Below are positions 22,206 to 31,538 of a stretch of 64,000 bases of DNA, piece after piece; position 1 is the first letter of the stretch, and each line of letters begins with the position of its first letter. A program made the translations under genes and the position numbers. The notes below the pieces were generated by a model. That model searched no databases. It was not told the origin of the DNA and saw only the letters and a list, made by a program, of their open reading frames with translations. Origin of the DNA: Xanthomonas sp. DAR 80977 (lineage in GTDB: Bacteria; Pseudomonadota; Gammaproteobacteria; Xanthomonadales; Xanthomonadaceae); NCBI RefSeq assembly GCF_041240605.1, contig NZ_CP162487.1, forward strand, positions 2,983,001-3,047,000, given 5' to 3'.

Positions 22206-24176
22206 ATGTCACAGCTACCCGATTCCGGTCGCCGCCGTGCCCTGCGCCTGCTTGCGGGCACGCCCTTGCTGCCCCTCGGCAGTCTGTCCGCCGCCGCGCT
22301 GCTGAGCGGTTGCGACGCCGCAGGCGGCGCGCCCGGCCATGGCGGCAGCGCGCCGCCACTGCCCGGCTTCCCGCCCATGCCGCGATTGCGCTCGGTGAGC
22401 TTCGACGGCATGGACGCGCCCTCGCTGGCCGATCCCGCGGCGATGGCCACCACCACGGTGCGCTCGCACGTGGACATCGTCCTCGGCGACGGCAGCCGGC
22501 ATCGCTACGCCCTGGCCTATCACCCGTTCTTCGTCACCGGCGACCAGGTGCCCGACGGCGCCGGCGGCACCGTGCTGGCCGGCGGCTACTACGATATCGA
22601 CAACCGCCCGATCCTGGACCGCTCGGTCCCCGGTGCCGAGCGCCCGTTCTTTTCCGATTGCCCGGACGGCTCCTCGCTGCTGACCCTGCCGCAGGCGCGC
22701 GTGGCCGGCGTGCGCGGCAACACCGTGTTCGCGGTGGTGCAGTTCGAGTACGCCACGCGCGACCTCGCCGGCAACGGCACCTATCGCCAGTTGCCGGCGC
22801 CGATCGCGGTGCTGACCCTGGACCAGGATCCGCGCACCGGCCAGTTGCGCCTGGTCAAGTACCACAACGTCGATACCGCGGCGGTGCATGGCCTGTGGAC
22901 CACCTGCGGCGCCAGCCTGTCGCCATGGAACACGCACCTGTCCAGCGAGGAATACGAGCCCGACGCGGCCAGCATCGCCGGCAACACCCAGTTCCAGCGC
23001 TTCAGCGAACATCTCTACGGCGACGCCACGCGCGCCAATCCGTACCACTACGGCCACCTGCCGGAAGTCAGCGTGCATGCGGACGGCACCGGCAGCATCC
23101 GCAAGCACTACTGCCTGGGCAGGATCTCGCACGAGCTGGTGCAGGTGATGCCCGATCGCCGCACCGTGCTGATGGGCGACGACGCCAGCAATGGCGGCCT
23201 GTTCCTGTTCGTCGCCGACCGCGAATGCGACCTGTCCAGCGGCAGCCTGTACGTGGCCAAGTGGCAGCAACTGTCGGGCAGCGGCCCCGGCGCGGCCGCG
23301 CTGAGCTGGATCCGCCTGGGCAGCGCCAGCAGCACCGAGATCGAGGCGATGGCCGACGTGCTGCGCATCGCCGACATCATGGACGTGCGCACCACCGATC
23401 CGGGCGACTCCGGCTACACCCGCATCCCCTACAGCGGCAGCGTCAACTGGATCCGGATGCGGCCGGGCATGGAGAAGGCCGCCGCGTTCCTGGAGACCCA
23501 CCGCTACGCCGCGCTGGTCGGCGGCAGCCTGGGTTTCACCAAGATGGAAGGCACCACCGTCAACGCCCGCGACAGGATCGCCTATTCGGCGATGTCCTAT
23601 ATCCAGGGCAGCATGCTCGACGGGTCCGGCGACATCCGCGTCGAAGGCCCGACCTCCGGCGCGATCTACGCGCTGGACCTGCGCGGCGGCCAGCGCGACC
23701 GCGACGGCCAGCCGATCCGCAGCGACTGGGTGCCGGTGCACATGGCCGCGCCGAGCGGCCTGGTCGGCCGCGACCTGGCCAGCGCCGACGCGCTGGGCAA
23801 CCTCGCCGACCCCGAGCGCATCGCCAACCCGGACAACATCAAGTTCTCCGAGCGCCTGCGCACGCTGTTCATCGGCGAGGACAGCGCCATGCACGTCAAC
23901 AATTTCCTGTGGGCCTACAACGTCGACACCGGCAAGCTGTCGCGCCTGCTGTCGGTGCCGGCCGGCGCCGAATCCACCGGCCTGCACGCGGTCGACGAGA
24001 TCCACGGCTGGACCTACGTGATGAGCAACTTCCAGCATCCCGGCGATTGGGAAAGCCCGCTGCACGACAAGGTCAGGGCGCAGCTCGACCCGCTGGTGCG
24101 CGCCAACTACAAGGACCGCTACGGCGCGGCGGTGGGCTACCTCACCGGCGATGTGGTCGGGCTGCGATTGGGCTAG
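22206..24176 (+). CDS. PhoX-family (DUF839) phosphatase-like Tat lipoprotein
   Basis: The 656-residue protein begins SGRRRALRLLAG, a twin-arginine-type motif, followed by a hydrophobic stretch and a lipobox LLSGC (Cys38), so it is probably exported folded and lipid-anchored. The main body matches PhoX/DUF839 proteins: the YAL.YHPFF segment, the cysteine-containing WTTCGASLSPWNTHLSSEEYEPD region, GRISHELVQVMPD and KFSERLRTLFIGEDS. True PhoX enzymes are Ca2+/Fe3+-dependent alkaline phosphatases; whether this member keeps every metal ligand needs alignment. GGAGAG lies just upstream of the ATG. A loose Pho-box-like element lies about 85 bases before the start. Confidence 0.78.
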   Translation: MSQLPDSGRRRALRLLAGTPLLPLGSLSAAALLSGCDAAGGAPGHGGSAPPLPGFPPMPRLRSVSFDGMDAPSLADPAAMATTTVRSHVDIVLGDGSRHRYALAYHPFFVTGDQVPDGAGGTVLAGGYYDIDNRPILDRSVPGAERPFFSDCPDGSSLLTLPQARVAGVRGNTVFAVVQFEYATRDLAGNGTYRQLPAPIAVLTLDQDPRTGQLRLVKYHNVDTAAVHGLWTTCGASLSPWNTHLSSEEYEPDAASIAGNTQFQRFSEHLYGDATRANPYHYGHLPEVSVHADGTGSIRKHYCLGRISHELVQVMPDRRTVLMGDDASNGGLFLFVADRECDLSSGSLYVAKWQQLSGSGPGAAALSWIRLGSASSTEIEAMADVLRIADIMDVRTTDPGDSGYTRIPYSGSVNWIRMRPGMEKAAAFLETHRYAALVGGSLGFTKMEGTTVNARDRIAYSAMSYIQGSMLDGSGDIRVEGPTSGAIYALDLRGGQRDRDGQPIRSDWVPVHMAAPSGLVGRDLASADALGNLADPERIANPDNIKFSERLRTLFIGEDSAMHVNNFLWAYNVDTGKLSRLLSVPAGAESTGLHAVDEIHGWTYVMSNFQHPGDWESPLHDKVRAQLDPLVRANYKDRYGAAVGYLTGDVVGLRLG

Positions 24177-24309
24177 GCCGCGTCGTCCATTCCTGGGTGG
24201 ATGTGTTGGGCTGGTCCGGCCCTTGGCGGACGCCGCGCGGCGCCGCTGGCGGCCCGACCGGCCCATGCTGCCGACACGCCTCGCGGCGGCCGCGCAAGGT
24301 CGGCGACGC

Positions 24310-24340
24310 CGCAAAAAGAACGGGGCCCGCAGGCCCCGTT
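24310..24340 (-). terminator. Intrinsic terminator of the pcnB-pan-pgi operon
   Basis: ACGGGGCC (24320-24327) pairs with GGCCCCGT (24332-24339) across a four-base loop. Read on the minus strand it follows the pgi stop by about 25 bases and is trailed by TTCTTTTTG, a good T tract. Confidence 0.85.
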
Positions 24341-24362
24341 GCATTCGATCGACGCTGCGAGC

Positions 24363-25877
24363 TCAGCCGCGCAGCCGCGCCAGCACCGCGCGCGTCACCG
24401 GGTCGGCGACCTCGGTGGTTTCGCCCTGCAGCGCCGGCAGCAGCTGGCTGGCCAGTTGCTTGCCCAGCTCCACGCCGAACTGGTCGAAGGCGTTGATGCC
24501 CCAGATCACCGACTGCACGTAGACGCTGTGTTCGTACATCGCGATCAGCGCGCCCAGCGCCTGCGGGGTCAGCGCGTCGAGCAGGATCAGCGTGCTCGGG
24601 CGGCCGCCCGGGTAGTCGCGGTGCGGGTCGTCGCTGCCCTGCCCGTTGGCCAGCGCCTCGGTCTGCGCCAGCAGGTTGGCCAGCAGCGCCTGATGGTTGA
24701 CCGTGTACGGATCGTCGTTGCGGATGCAGCCGATGAAATCGGCCGGCACGATGCTGGTGCCCTGGTGCAGCGCCTGGAAGAAGCTGTGCTGCACGTCGGT
24801 GCCGGCGCCGCCCCACCACACCGGCACGGTATCGGCCTGCACCGGGCTGCCGTCCAGGCGCACGCGCTTGCCCAGGCTCTCCATCACCAGCTGCTGCAGG
24901 TAGGCCGGCAGCAGCGCCAGGCGCTGGTCGTAGGTCATCACCGCCTGGGTGGCGTAGCCGAGCACGTTGCGGTTCCACAGCGTGGTCAGCGCGTGCAGCA
25001 CCGCCACGTTGCGCTGCAGCGGCGCGTTCAACACGTGTTCGTCGAACTGCGCGGCGCCGGCCAGCAGCTGCTCGAAGCCGTCGGCGCCGATCGCCAGCGC
25101 GATCGGAAAGCCCACCGCCGACCACAGCGAATAGCGCCCGCCGACCCAGTCCCACATCGGCAGCACGCGGCTGGCGGCGATGTCGAAGGCCTTGGCGGCG
25201 CGCTCGGGATTGGCGCTGACCGCGTACAGGCGCTCGCTGCCGCCGAGCCAGTCGCGCAGGATCTGGCCGTTGAGCAGGGTTTCCTGGGTGCCGAAGGTCT
25301 TGGAGATCAGCACGCCGGCGGTGCGCGCCGGATCCAGCGTGGCCAGCGTGCGCTGCATCGCCGCGCCGTCGACGTTGGAGACGAAATGCACGCGGAAACG
25401 CGCGCCATCGACCGGACGCAGCGCGTCGGCGACCAGGCGCGGACCCAGGTCGGAACCGCCGATGCCGACGCTGACGATGTCGGTGACCTCGGTCTGCGCC
25501 AGCGCCTCGATCAGCGCGCGCATGCGCTGCTGCACCTCGCGCGCGCTGGCGTTCGCCTCGGCCGCGACCGGCGCGCCGCTGAGCTCGCCGCGCAGCGCGG
25601 TATGCAGCGCGGCGCGGCCTTCGGTGACGTTGACCGTCTCGCCGCGGAACAGGCGCTGGAACGCGCCGGCCACGTCGTGCTCGGCGGCCAGCGCCAGCAG
25701 CGCGGCCAGCGCGGCGCGGTCGTATTTCTGCCGCGCGAAGTTGAAGTACAACGGTCCGACCTGCAGCGCCAGGTCTTCGACCCGGCCCGGCTCGGCGGCC
25801 AGCAGTTCGGGAAGGCGCGCCCCGCGCAAGCGCTGGGCGTGGGAATGCAGTGCGTCGAAACCGTTGGACTGTGTCAT
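24363..25877 (-). CDS. pgi: Glucose-6-phosphate isomerase
   Basis: Pgi interconverts glucose 6-phosphate and fructose 6-phosphate. The 504-residue protein shows the PGI motifs: [14 protein letters not shown], the phosphate-binding [33 protein letters not shown], the signature [16 protein letters not shown], and near the end [17 protein letters not shown] with the catalytic Lys/His region. The length is slightly shorter than the E. coli enzyme (549), as in other Xanthomonas. Its ATG overlaps the panD TGA (ATGA), making it the last gene of the minus-strand operon. It converts glucose released from cellulose or xyloglucan after phosphorylation. Confidence 0.95.
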   Translation of the reverse strand: MTQSNGFDALHSHAQRLRGARLPELLAAEPGRVEDLALQVGPLYFNFARQKYDRAALAALLALAAEHDVAGAFQRLFRGETVNVTEGRAALHTALRGELSGAPVAAEANASAREVQQRMRALIEALAQTEVTDIVSVGIGGSDLGPRLVADALRPVDGARFRVHFVSNVDGAAMQRTLATLDPARTAGVLISKTFGTQETLLNGQILRDWLGGSERLYAVSANPERAAKAFDIAASRVLPMWDWVGGRYSLWSAVGFPIALAIGADGFEQLLAGAAQFDEHVLNAPLQRNVAVLHALTTLWNRNVLGYATQAVMTYDQRLALLPAYLQQLVMESLGKRVRLDGSPVQADTVPVWWGGAGTDVQHSFFQALHQGTSIVPADFIGCIRNDDPYTVNHQALLANLLAQTEALANGQGSDDPHRDYPGGRPSTLILLDALTPQALGALIAMYEHSVYVQSVIWGINAFDQFGVELGKQLASQLLPALQGETTEVADPVTRAVLARLRG

Positions 25878-26254
25878 GCGGCCTGCTTCGGGATGCTGGT
25901 GTTGGTATGGGTGATCTGGTTGCGGCCGTCCACGTAGACCAGGGTCGGCTGGAAGCGCGCGGCTTCCTCTTCGCTCATGCCGGCGAAGGCGGCGATGATG
26001 ATCAGGTCGCCGACCTGCACGTGGCGCGCGGCGCCGCCGTTGAGCGAGACGATGCCGCTGCCTTCGTCGGCGCGGATCGCGTAGGTGCTGAAGCGTGCGC
26101 CGTTGGTGACGTCCCAGATGTGCACCTGCTCGAACTCGCGGATGCCGGTGGCGTCCAGCAGCAGCCCGTCGATGGCGATCGAGCCTTCGTAGTTGAGCTC
26201 GGAATGGGTGACGGTGGCGCGGTGGATCTTGGTCTTCAACAGGCTCAGTTGCAT
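25874..26254 (-). CDS. panD: Aspartate 1-decarboxylase
   Basis: PanD makes beta-alanine from aspartate for pantothenate and coenzyme A synthesis. The 126-residue proenzyme contains the self-cleavage site Gly24-Ser25 (NYEGS), which generates the pyruvoyl group on the new N-terminus, plus [17 protein letters not shown] and [19 protein letters not shown], diagnostic of the family. I chose the ATG at 26254, which begins [13 protein letters not shown] as in homologues; the longer upstream frame is GC-rich noncoding DNA. A repeat-rich noncoding gap of about 450 bases separates it from panC upstream. Confidence 0.95.
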   Translation of the reverse strand: MQLSLLKTKIHRATVTHSELNYEGSIAIDGLLLDATGIREFEQVHIWDVTNGARFSTYAIRADEGSGIVSLNGGAARHVQVGDLIIIAAFAGMSEEEAARFQPTLVYVDGRNQITHTNTSIPKQAA

Positions 26255-26491
26255 GCTCGCGGTACTGCGGGGAGGAAAGACGCGCAGTTTAGCAGCCGGA
26301 GGGTTAAGCGGCAGTGGCAGCAAGGGTTGGCGCAGCGTGTACGGCGTTGTCCGCTGCGCGTCCCGGCATGCCGGTCGTAGGGACATGATGTGACTGCGCG
26401 ATGCGGCAAGGCGCGACGCGAGCGACGCCAACCGCAGCCAGCCGAGCGGCGAATCCCGCGCTGGCCGATGGCATCGCGTAGCGGCGAACCT

Positions 26492-26664
26492 GACGGCTTC
26501 GGACACCGTCGGGGCTAAAGCCCCTCCCACAGTGCACCCAGCCGGCTTGCCGCAGGTCCCTTGTGGGAGCGACTTCAGTCGCGACAAGCGAAGCGGCGAG
26601 GCCGACGGCTTCGGACACCGTCGGTACCGGAGCCCCTCGCACAATGCACCCAGTCGGCTGGCCG
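26492..26664. repeat. REP-like palindromic repeat cluster in the panC-panD gap
   Basis: Two imperfect direct copies lie about 110 bases apart. Each begins GACGGCTTCGGACACCGTCGG (a hairpin-forming arm; copies near 26492 and 26605), continues into AGCCCCTCSCACA and then TGCACCCAGYCGGCTKGCCGC. Between them is TGTGGGAGCGACTTCAGTCGCGA (26562-26584), whose GCGACT/AGTCGC arms also pair. A related hairpin lies at 62857-62884. These match the extragenic palindrome type common in Xanthomonadaceae and pseudomonads. No gene is seen in the whole gap 26255-26702. Confidence 0.7.
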
Positions 26665-26702
26665 CGAATCCCGCCTGGCGCGACCGCCAGCGGCTAACGC
26701 GC

Positions 26703-27538
26703 TCAGAACTCCAGATTGTCGATCAGCCGGGTGCGCCCCAGCCGCGCCGCGATCAGCGCCACGCGCGGACCCTCGTCGTCGAGCGGCTCGCTGAGATCCG
26801 GCAGGCGCAGCACGGTGTAGTCCACGTCGAAACCGGCCGCCTGCAGCTGCGCGCTCGCCGCCGCCTCGGTCTCGGCGCGCGGACGCCCGGCGACGTGGCC
26901 GTCACGCATCGCCAGCAGGGTCTGCCGGATCTGCGCCGCGCGCGGCCGCTCCTCGGCCGACAGGTACTGGTTGCGCGAACTCATCGCCAGGCCATCGGCT
27001 TCGCGCACGATGCTGCCGCCCAGGATCTCGATCGGGAACGCCAGGTCGGCCACCATCTGCCGGATCACCGCCAGTTGCTGGTAATCCTTCTTGCCGAACG
27101 CGGCCAGGTCCGGCTGCACCTGGTTGAACAGGCGCGCCACCACGGTGCAGACGCCGTCGAAATGGCCCGGGCGGCAGGCGCCTTCCAGCACCTCGCTGAC
27201 GCCCGGGGTGTGCATGCGCAGCGCCAGTTCCACGCCCAGCGGGTACATGCTCTCCACCGTCGGCAGCCACAGCACGTCGCAGCCGGCGCCTTCCAGGCCG
27301 CTGGTGTCGGCCTCGGGGGTACGCGGGTAGCGGGTGAAGTCCTCGTTCGGGCCGAACTGGGTCGGATTGACGAACACGCTGGAGACCACCCGGTCGGCGT
27401 ACTGCCGGGCCAGCATCACCAGCGAGAAATGCCCGGCGTGCAGGTTGCCCATGGTCGGCACGAAGGCCACCCGCAGGCCCTGCCGCTTCCAGCCGGAAAC
27501 GACGGCGCGCAGCCGGGCCAGGTCGGTGATGGTATCGA

Positions 27539-27542
<4 letters not shown>
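26703..27542 (-). CDS. panC: Pantothenate synthetase (pantoate--beta-alanine ligase)
   Basis: PanC joins pantoate and beta-alanine using ATP. The 279-residue protein shows the cytidylyltransferase-like motifs [16 protein letters not shown] (HxGH), [30 protein letters not shown] and the KMSKS-like loop [11 protein letters not shown]. The ATG at 27542 overlaps the panB stop (ATGA), and the downstream stop is followed by the repeat-rich gap before panD. Together PanB, PanC and PanD cover pantothenate synthesis except ketopantoate reductase, which is not in this window. Confidence 0.95.
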
Positions 27543-28357
<815 letters not shown>

Positions 28358-28388
28358 AAGCTCATGCGGTGCGGTGATAAGCCGGGCA

Positions 28389-28901
28389 TTATCTACCGAT
28401 TGCCACGATCCCGTCGGTTTCGATGCGGTCGCGTATGTCACGCACCGTTCCATGCCCGGGGATGACCGCCTCCGCGGCGATCTCGGCCAGCGGCAGCAGG
28501 GCGAAGCCGCGCTGGTGCAGGTGCGGGTGCGGCACCTGCAGCCCGGGCAGGTCGATCACCGCCTCGGCGTACAAAAGCAGGTCCAGGTCCAGGGTGCGCG
28601 GGCCCCAGCGCTCGCCAGGCGCGCGCTGGCGGCCGTGGCGTGCTTCCAGCGCCAGCAGCGCCTGCAGCAGCTCCGGCGCCGGCAGGCGCGTGCTCAGCAC
28701 GGCGGCGGCGTTGACGAAGTCCGGCTGCGCCTGGTTGCCCCAGGCCGGGCTGCGATACAGCTGCGAGGCGCGCAGCAGGCGCGTGTGCGGCAGCGTGTCC
28801 AGCGCGGCCAGGGCCGCGCGCAGGGTCGCCACCGCATCGCCCAGGTTGCCGCCCAGGCCGATGCAGGCCTGCACCGGCGCGGGAACGATCGGCTCGCTCA
28901 C
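28389..28901 (-). CDS. folK: 2-amino-4-hydroxy-6-hydroxymethyldihydropteridine pyrophosphokinase (HPPK)
   Basis: FolK transfers pyrophosphate to hydroxymethyl-dihydropterin in folate synthesis. The 170-residue protein carries [18 protein letters not shown] at the N-terminus, the pterin-binding [21 protein letters not shown] and the Mg/ATP signature [14 protein letters not shown], with [15 protein letters not shown] near the end. It probably starts with the GTG at 28901, which overlaps the pcnB stop (GTGA). The larger frame covering pcnB on the same strand in another phase is a shadow. Confidence 0.93.
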   Translation of the reverse strand: MSEPIVPAPVQACIGLGGNLGDAVATLRAALAALDTLPHTRLLRASQLYRSPAWGNQAQPDFVNAAAVLSTRLPAPELLQALLALEARHGRQRAPGERWGPRTLDLDLLLYAEAVIDLPGLQVPHPHLHQRGFALLPLAEIAAEAVIPGHGTVRDIRDRIETDGIVAIGR

Positions 28902-30223
28902 TCGGCCGGGGCGGCGGCATCCGGACGCCGGCGCCGGCGCCGGCGGCGCTTGGGGGTTTCCTCGCTGTCGGCCGGAGCCATCGCCACCTCGTCGCCGACG
29001 TAGTCGATCTCCGGGTCGAAGCCGCGCGGCGGCGGCGCGTAGCCGGGCTGCTGCTGCAGTTCGCGCCAGTAGGCGATGTCGGCCTCGTGCTCGGCCGAGG
29101 CCGACTGGCGCAGGATCAGGAAATCGAACGCGGCGCGGAAGCGCGGGTGCGACAGCGTCCGCACCACCCGCTTGCGCTGGCGCGAGGTGAAGCGCGACTG
29201 CAGCAGCCAGATCTCCTGCATCGGCAGCGAGAAGCGCCGCGGCAGCGCGACCGTGCTCAGCTGGTGCAGGGTCACCCGGTCGGCGGCGCGGCGCTGCGCC
29301 TCCTCCAGCTGCATGCCCTGCTTCTGCAGCGCCATCAGCGCGCGGCAGTAGGCCGGCCACAGCAGCAGCGCGAACAGGAACGCCGGCGACACCGGCTCGT
29401 CGTTGGCCACCCGCGCATCGGTGTTGCGCAGGCCTTCGACCAGCATCCGCCGCAGCGCGCCGCTGCGGTTGGAGTTGAGCGCCGCGGCGCTCTCCGGGAA
29501 CAGCGCGGCCAGCAGGCCGTAGCGTTCCAGGCCTTCGAAGCTGGCCACGCCGTTGCCGGACAGGAACAGCTTCAGCACTTCCTCGAACAGCCGCGCCGGC
29601 GCCGCTTCGGCCAGCAGCCCGGCCAGGCGCGGGATCGGCTCGGCGGTGGCCGCTTCGATCTCGAAATCCAGCTTGGCGGCCAGGCGCACCGCGCGCAGCA
29701 TGCGCACCGGGTCTTCGCGGTAGCGCTGCTCGGGGTCGCCGATCAGGCGCATCAGCCGCGCCTGCACGTCGGCGAAGCCGCCGGTGTAGTCGCGCACCGA
29801 GAAATCCTCGATCGCGTAGTACAGCGCGTTGCAGGTGAAGTCGCGGCGCACCGCGTCGTCCTCGATGCTGCCGTAGACGTTGTCGCGGACCAGGCGGCCG
29901 TTGTCGAGCTCGCGGTCGCCGCTGCCGTCGTCGACGTTGGCGCGGAACGTGGCCACTTCGATGATCTCGCGGCCGTAGACCACGTGCGCCAGGCGGAAGC
30001 GGCGGCCGATCAGGCGGCAGTTGCGGAACAGCTGCTTGACCTGCTCGGGGGTGGCGTCGGTGGCGACGTCGAAGTCCTTGGGCTGCAGCTCGACCAGCAG
30101 GTCGCGGACCGCGCCGCCGACCAGGTATGCGCCGAAGCCGGCTTCGCGCAGCCGGTACAGCACGCGCAACGCATTGGGACTGATGTCCTTGCGCGAGACG
30201 TTGTGCTGATCGCGCGGGATCAA
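28898..30223 (-). CDS. pcnB: Poly(A) polymerase I
   Basis: PcnB adds poly(A) tails to RNA and promotes decay. The 441-residue protein has the nucleotidyltransferase motif LVGGAVRDLLVELQPKDFDVAT (DxD), FRNCRLIGRRFRLAHVV, RDFTCNALYYAIED, and a basic C-terminal tail ([18 protein letters not shown]) likely to bind RNA. No ATG or GTG fits: the coordinate given is a TTG giving MIPRDQHNVSRKDIS. The frame stays open upstream and encodes NPPVPSPFTLQ before it, and GGAAG lies four bases before two ATC codons (30262, 30259), so a longer protein from a rare start codon is possible, as known for E. coli pcnB (AUU). First gene of the operon. Confidence 0.9.
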   Translation of the reverse strand: MIPRDQHNVSRKDISPNALRVLYRLREAGFGAYLVGGAVRDLLVELQPKDFDVATDATPEQVKQLFRNCRLIGRRFRLAHVVYGREIIEVATFRANVDDGSGDRELDNGRLVRDNVYGSIEDDAVRRDFTCNALYYAIEDFSVRDYTGGFADVQARLMRLIGDPEQRYREDPVRMLRAVRLAAKLDFEIEAATAEPIPRLAGLLAEAAPARLFEEVLKLFLSGNGVASFEGLERYGLLAALFPESAAALNSNRSGALRRMLVEGLRNTDARVANDEPVSPAFLFALLLWPAYCRALMALQKQGMQLEEAQRRAADRVTLHQLSTVALPRRFSLPMQEIWLLQSRFTSRQRKRVVRTLSHPRFRAAFDFLILRQSASAEHEADIAYWRELQQQPGYAPPPRGFDPEIDYVGDEVAMAPADSEETPKRRRRRRRRPDAAAPAE

Positions 30224-30344
30224 CTGCAGAGTGAACGGCGATGGAACTGGCGGATTGATGATGGCGCTTCCGTATCGAGTTGCGGGATTGCCGCCGGGCG
30301 GCTAGCCCCATATACTAGCGCCCTGCAATCGACGCGACCAACCT

Positions 30345-30419
30345 GCTCCCTTCGTCTAATGGTTAGGACGTGGCCCTCTCAAGGCTAAAACAGGGGTTCG
30401 AGCCCCCTAGGGAGCACCA
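30345..30419 (+). tRNA. tRNA-Glu (anticodon CUC)
   Basis: The cloverleaf is clear: acceptor GCTCCCT (30345-30351) pairs with AGGGAGC (30409-30415), D arm GTCTAATGGTTAGGAC, anticodon stem TGGCC/GGCTA around the loop CTCTCAA (anticodon CTC at 30378-30380, reading GAG) and T arm AGGGGTTCGAGCCCCCT. The CCA end is encoded (30417-30419). The D-arm and T-arm sequences are those of bacterial tRNA-Glu. Confidence 0.95.
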
Positions 30420-30447
30420 TCGCCGCCTCGCCTGCAGTGAAAACCAC

Positions 30448-30473
30448 AAAAGCCCCGCCCTGGCGGGGCTTTT
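30448..30473. terminator. Bidirectional intrinsic terminator between tRNA-Glu and folE2
   Basis: AGCCCCGC (30451-30458) pairs with GCGGGGCT (30463-30470) around CCTG, flanked by AAA on the left and TTT on the right. It can end the plus-strand tRNA transcript and the minus-strand amidase-folE2 transcript, whose stop codon is seven bases away. Confidence 0.85.
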
Positions 30474-30476
30474 GCG

Positions 30477-31463
30477 TTATGGGCCGCATGGCGCCGGATG
30501 CGCGGATGCGCCGTCGGCCCCCTCGCCGGCCGCGAACCGCTCTGCAGGCGCGGCGTCGAGGTCGCCGGCCTCGGCCACCGCATCGTGCGGATGCAGGCTT
30601 TCCAGGTGGCGCACCTGGATCCGCACGCCGCCATAGCGCGTCGCCAGCGCCTGCTGCAGGCGCCGTGCGGCGTCCTCCACGTACATCAGGTTGGCGCCGT
30701 TGAGGCGGGCGAACGCCTGTTCGTCGGCGCGGCGCACCGCGGCCTGCACCGGCGTGGCCAGGCTCCGCTCGGCCAGCTCGATCAGCGCGCCCAGGTCGAA
30801 ACGCACCGCGCGCGGCGAGACCGCCACCTGCAGCGTGGCGATGCTGCGCTGGCTGTGCGGGGTGGCATGGCTGCCATGCTGCAGCAGCCAGGCCGCGACC
30901 GCGTCCGGGTGCAGCGACGCCTGCCCGGCGTGCTGTTGCAGGAACGCGTCCGCGAGCGATTGCCGCGCCAGCGCCGCCGAGCATGGGCAGGTCGAGGAAT
31001 AGAGCACGTCCACCCCGACCTGGATGCGCGCATGCGCGCCGCGCAACTGCGCGTCGATCCGCAACGGATACGCCTTCCAGCCGGCCAGCCCTTCGCTGCG
31101 CAGCGCGGGGCTGCGCCGCAGCAGCGCCATGCGCAACGAGATCCGTGCCGCGGTGGAGGCGCAATCGGCATGGCTGTGCACCATCGCCTGCAGCAGCTGC
31201 GCCAGCCGCGACGGCGACAGCGCCTGCTCCGCGTATGCGTCCAGCAGCCGGTACAGCCGCGACATGTGGATGCCCTTGACCTGCGGCGACGGCAGGTCCA
31301 CGTGCAACGCGGCCTGCGCCGGCAGGCGCTCGGTCTCGACCGCATCGCACAGGCGGACCGGCACGGCGATGCCGTCCATGCCCACCCATTGCAGCGAGGC
31401 GGCGATGGCGGGCGCTTCGTCGCAAGCGACATCGGGCAAGGGCGATCGGAGTGGCGGATTCAT
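30477..31463 (-). CDS. folE2: GTP cyclohydrolase IB (zinc-independent FolE2)
   Basis: FolE2 converts GTP to dihydroneopterin triphosphate, the first step of folate synthesis, without needing zinc (it can use Mn2+ or other metals). The 328-residue protein matches COG1469/FolE2: VGMDGIAVPVRL, VKGIHMSRLYRLL, the active-site Cys in YSSTCPCSAALARQSLADAF, HGSHATPHSQRSIATLQV and NLMYVEDAARRLQQ. In several bacteria folE2 replaces the zinc enzyme FolE under zinc limitation and is controlled by Zur. Here it follows a cell-wall amidase gene by 75 bases, downstream of a Zur-box-like palindrome at 32799-32821, fitting that pattern. The start at 31463 (MNPPLRSPLP) is the first reasonable methionine. Confidence 0.92.
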   Translation of the reverse strand: MNPPLRSPLPDVACDEAPAIAASLQWVGMDGIAVPVRLCDAVETERLPAQAALHVDLPSPQVKGIHMSRLYRLLDAYAEQALSPSRLAQLLQAMVHSHADCASTAARISLRMALLRRSPALRSEGLAGWKAYPLRIDAQLRGAHARIQVGVDVLYSSTCPCSAALARQSLADAFLQQHAGQASLHPDAVAAWLLQHGSHATPHSQRSIATLQVAVSPRAVRFDLGALIELAERSLATPVQAAVRRADEQAFARLNGANLMYVEDAARRLQQALATRYGGVRIQVRHLESLHPHDAVAEAGDLDAAPAERFAAGEGADGASAHPAPCGP

Positions 31464-31538
31464 TGGACCGGCGGCAGGACATGATGATGGGCGATGCGTG
31501 CGCGCGGCGAGCACCGCGGCGCCGCGCAGCGGGCAGGC

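Noticed and set aside
26534-26702. Possible CRISPR-like repeat array in the panC-panD gap
   Set aside because: Only two imperfect palindromic copies of irregular spacing and no uniform spacers; REP-type repeats fit better.
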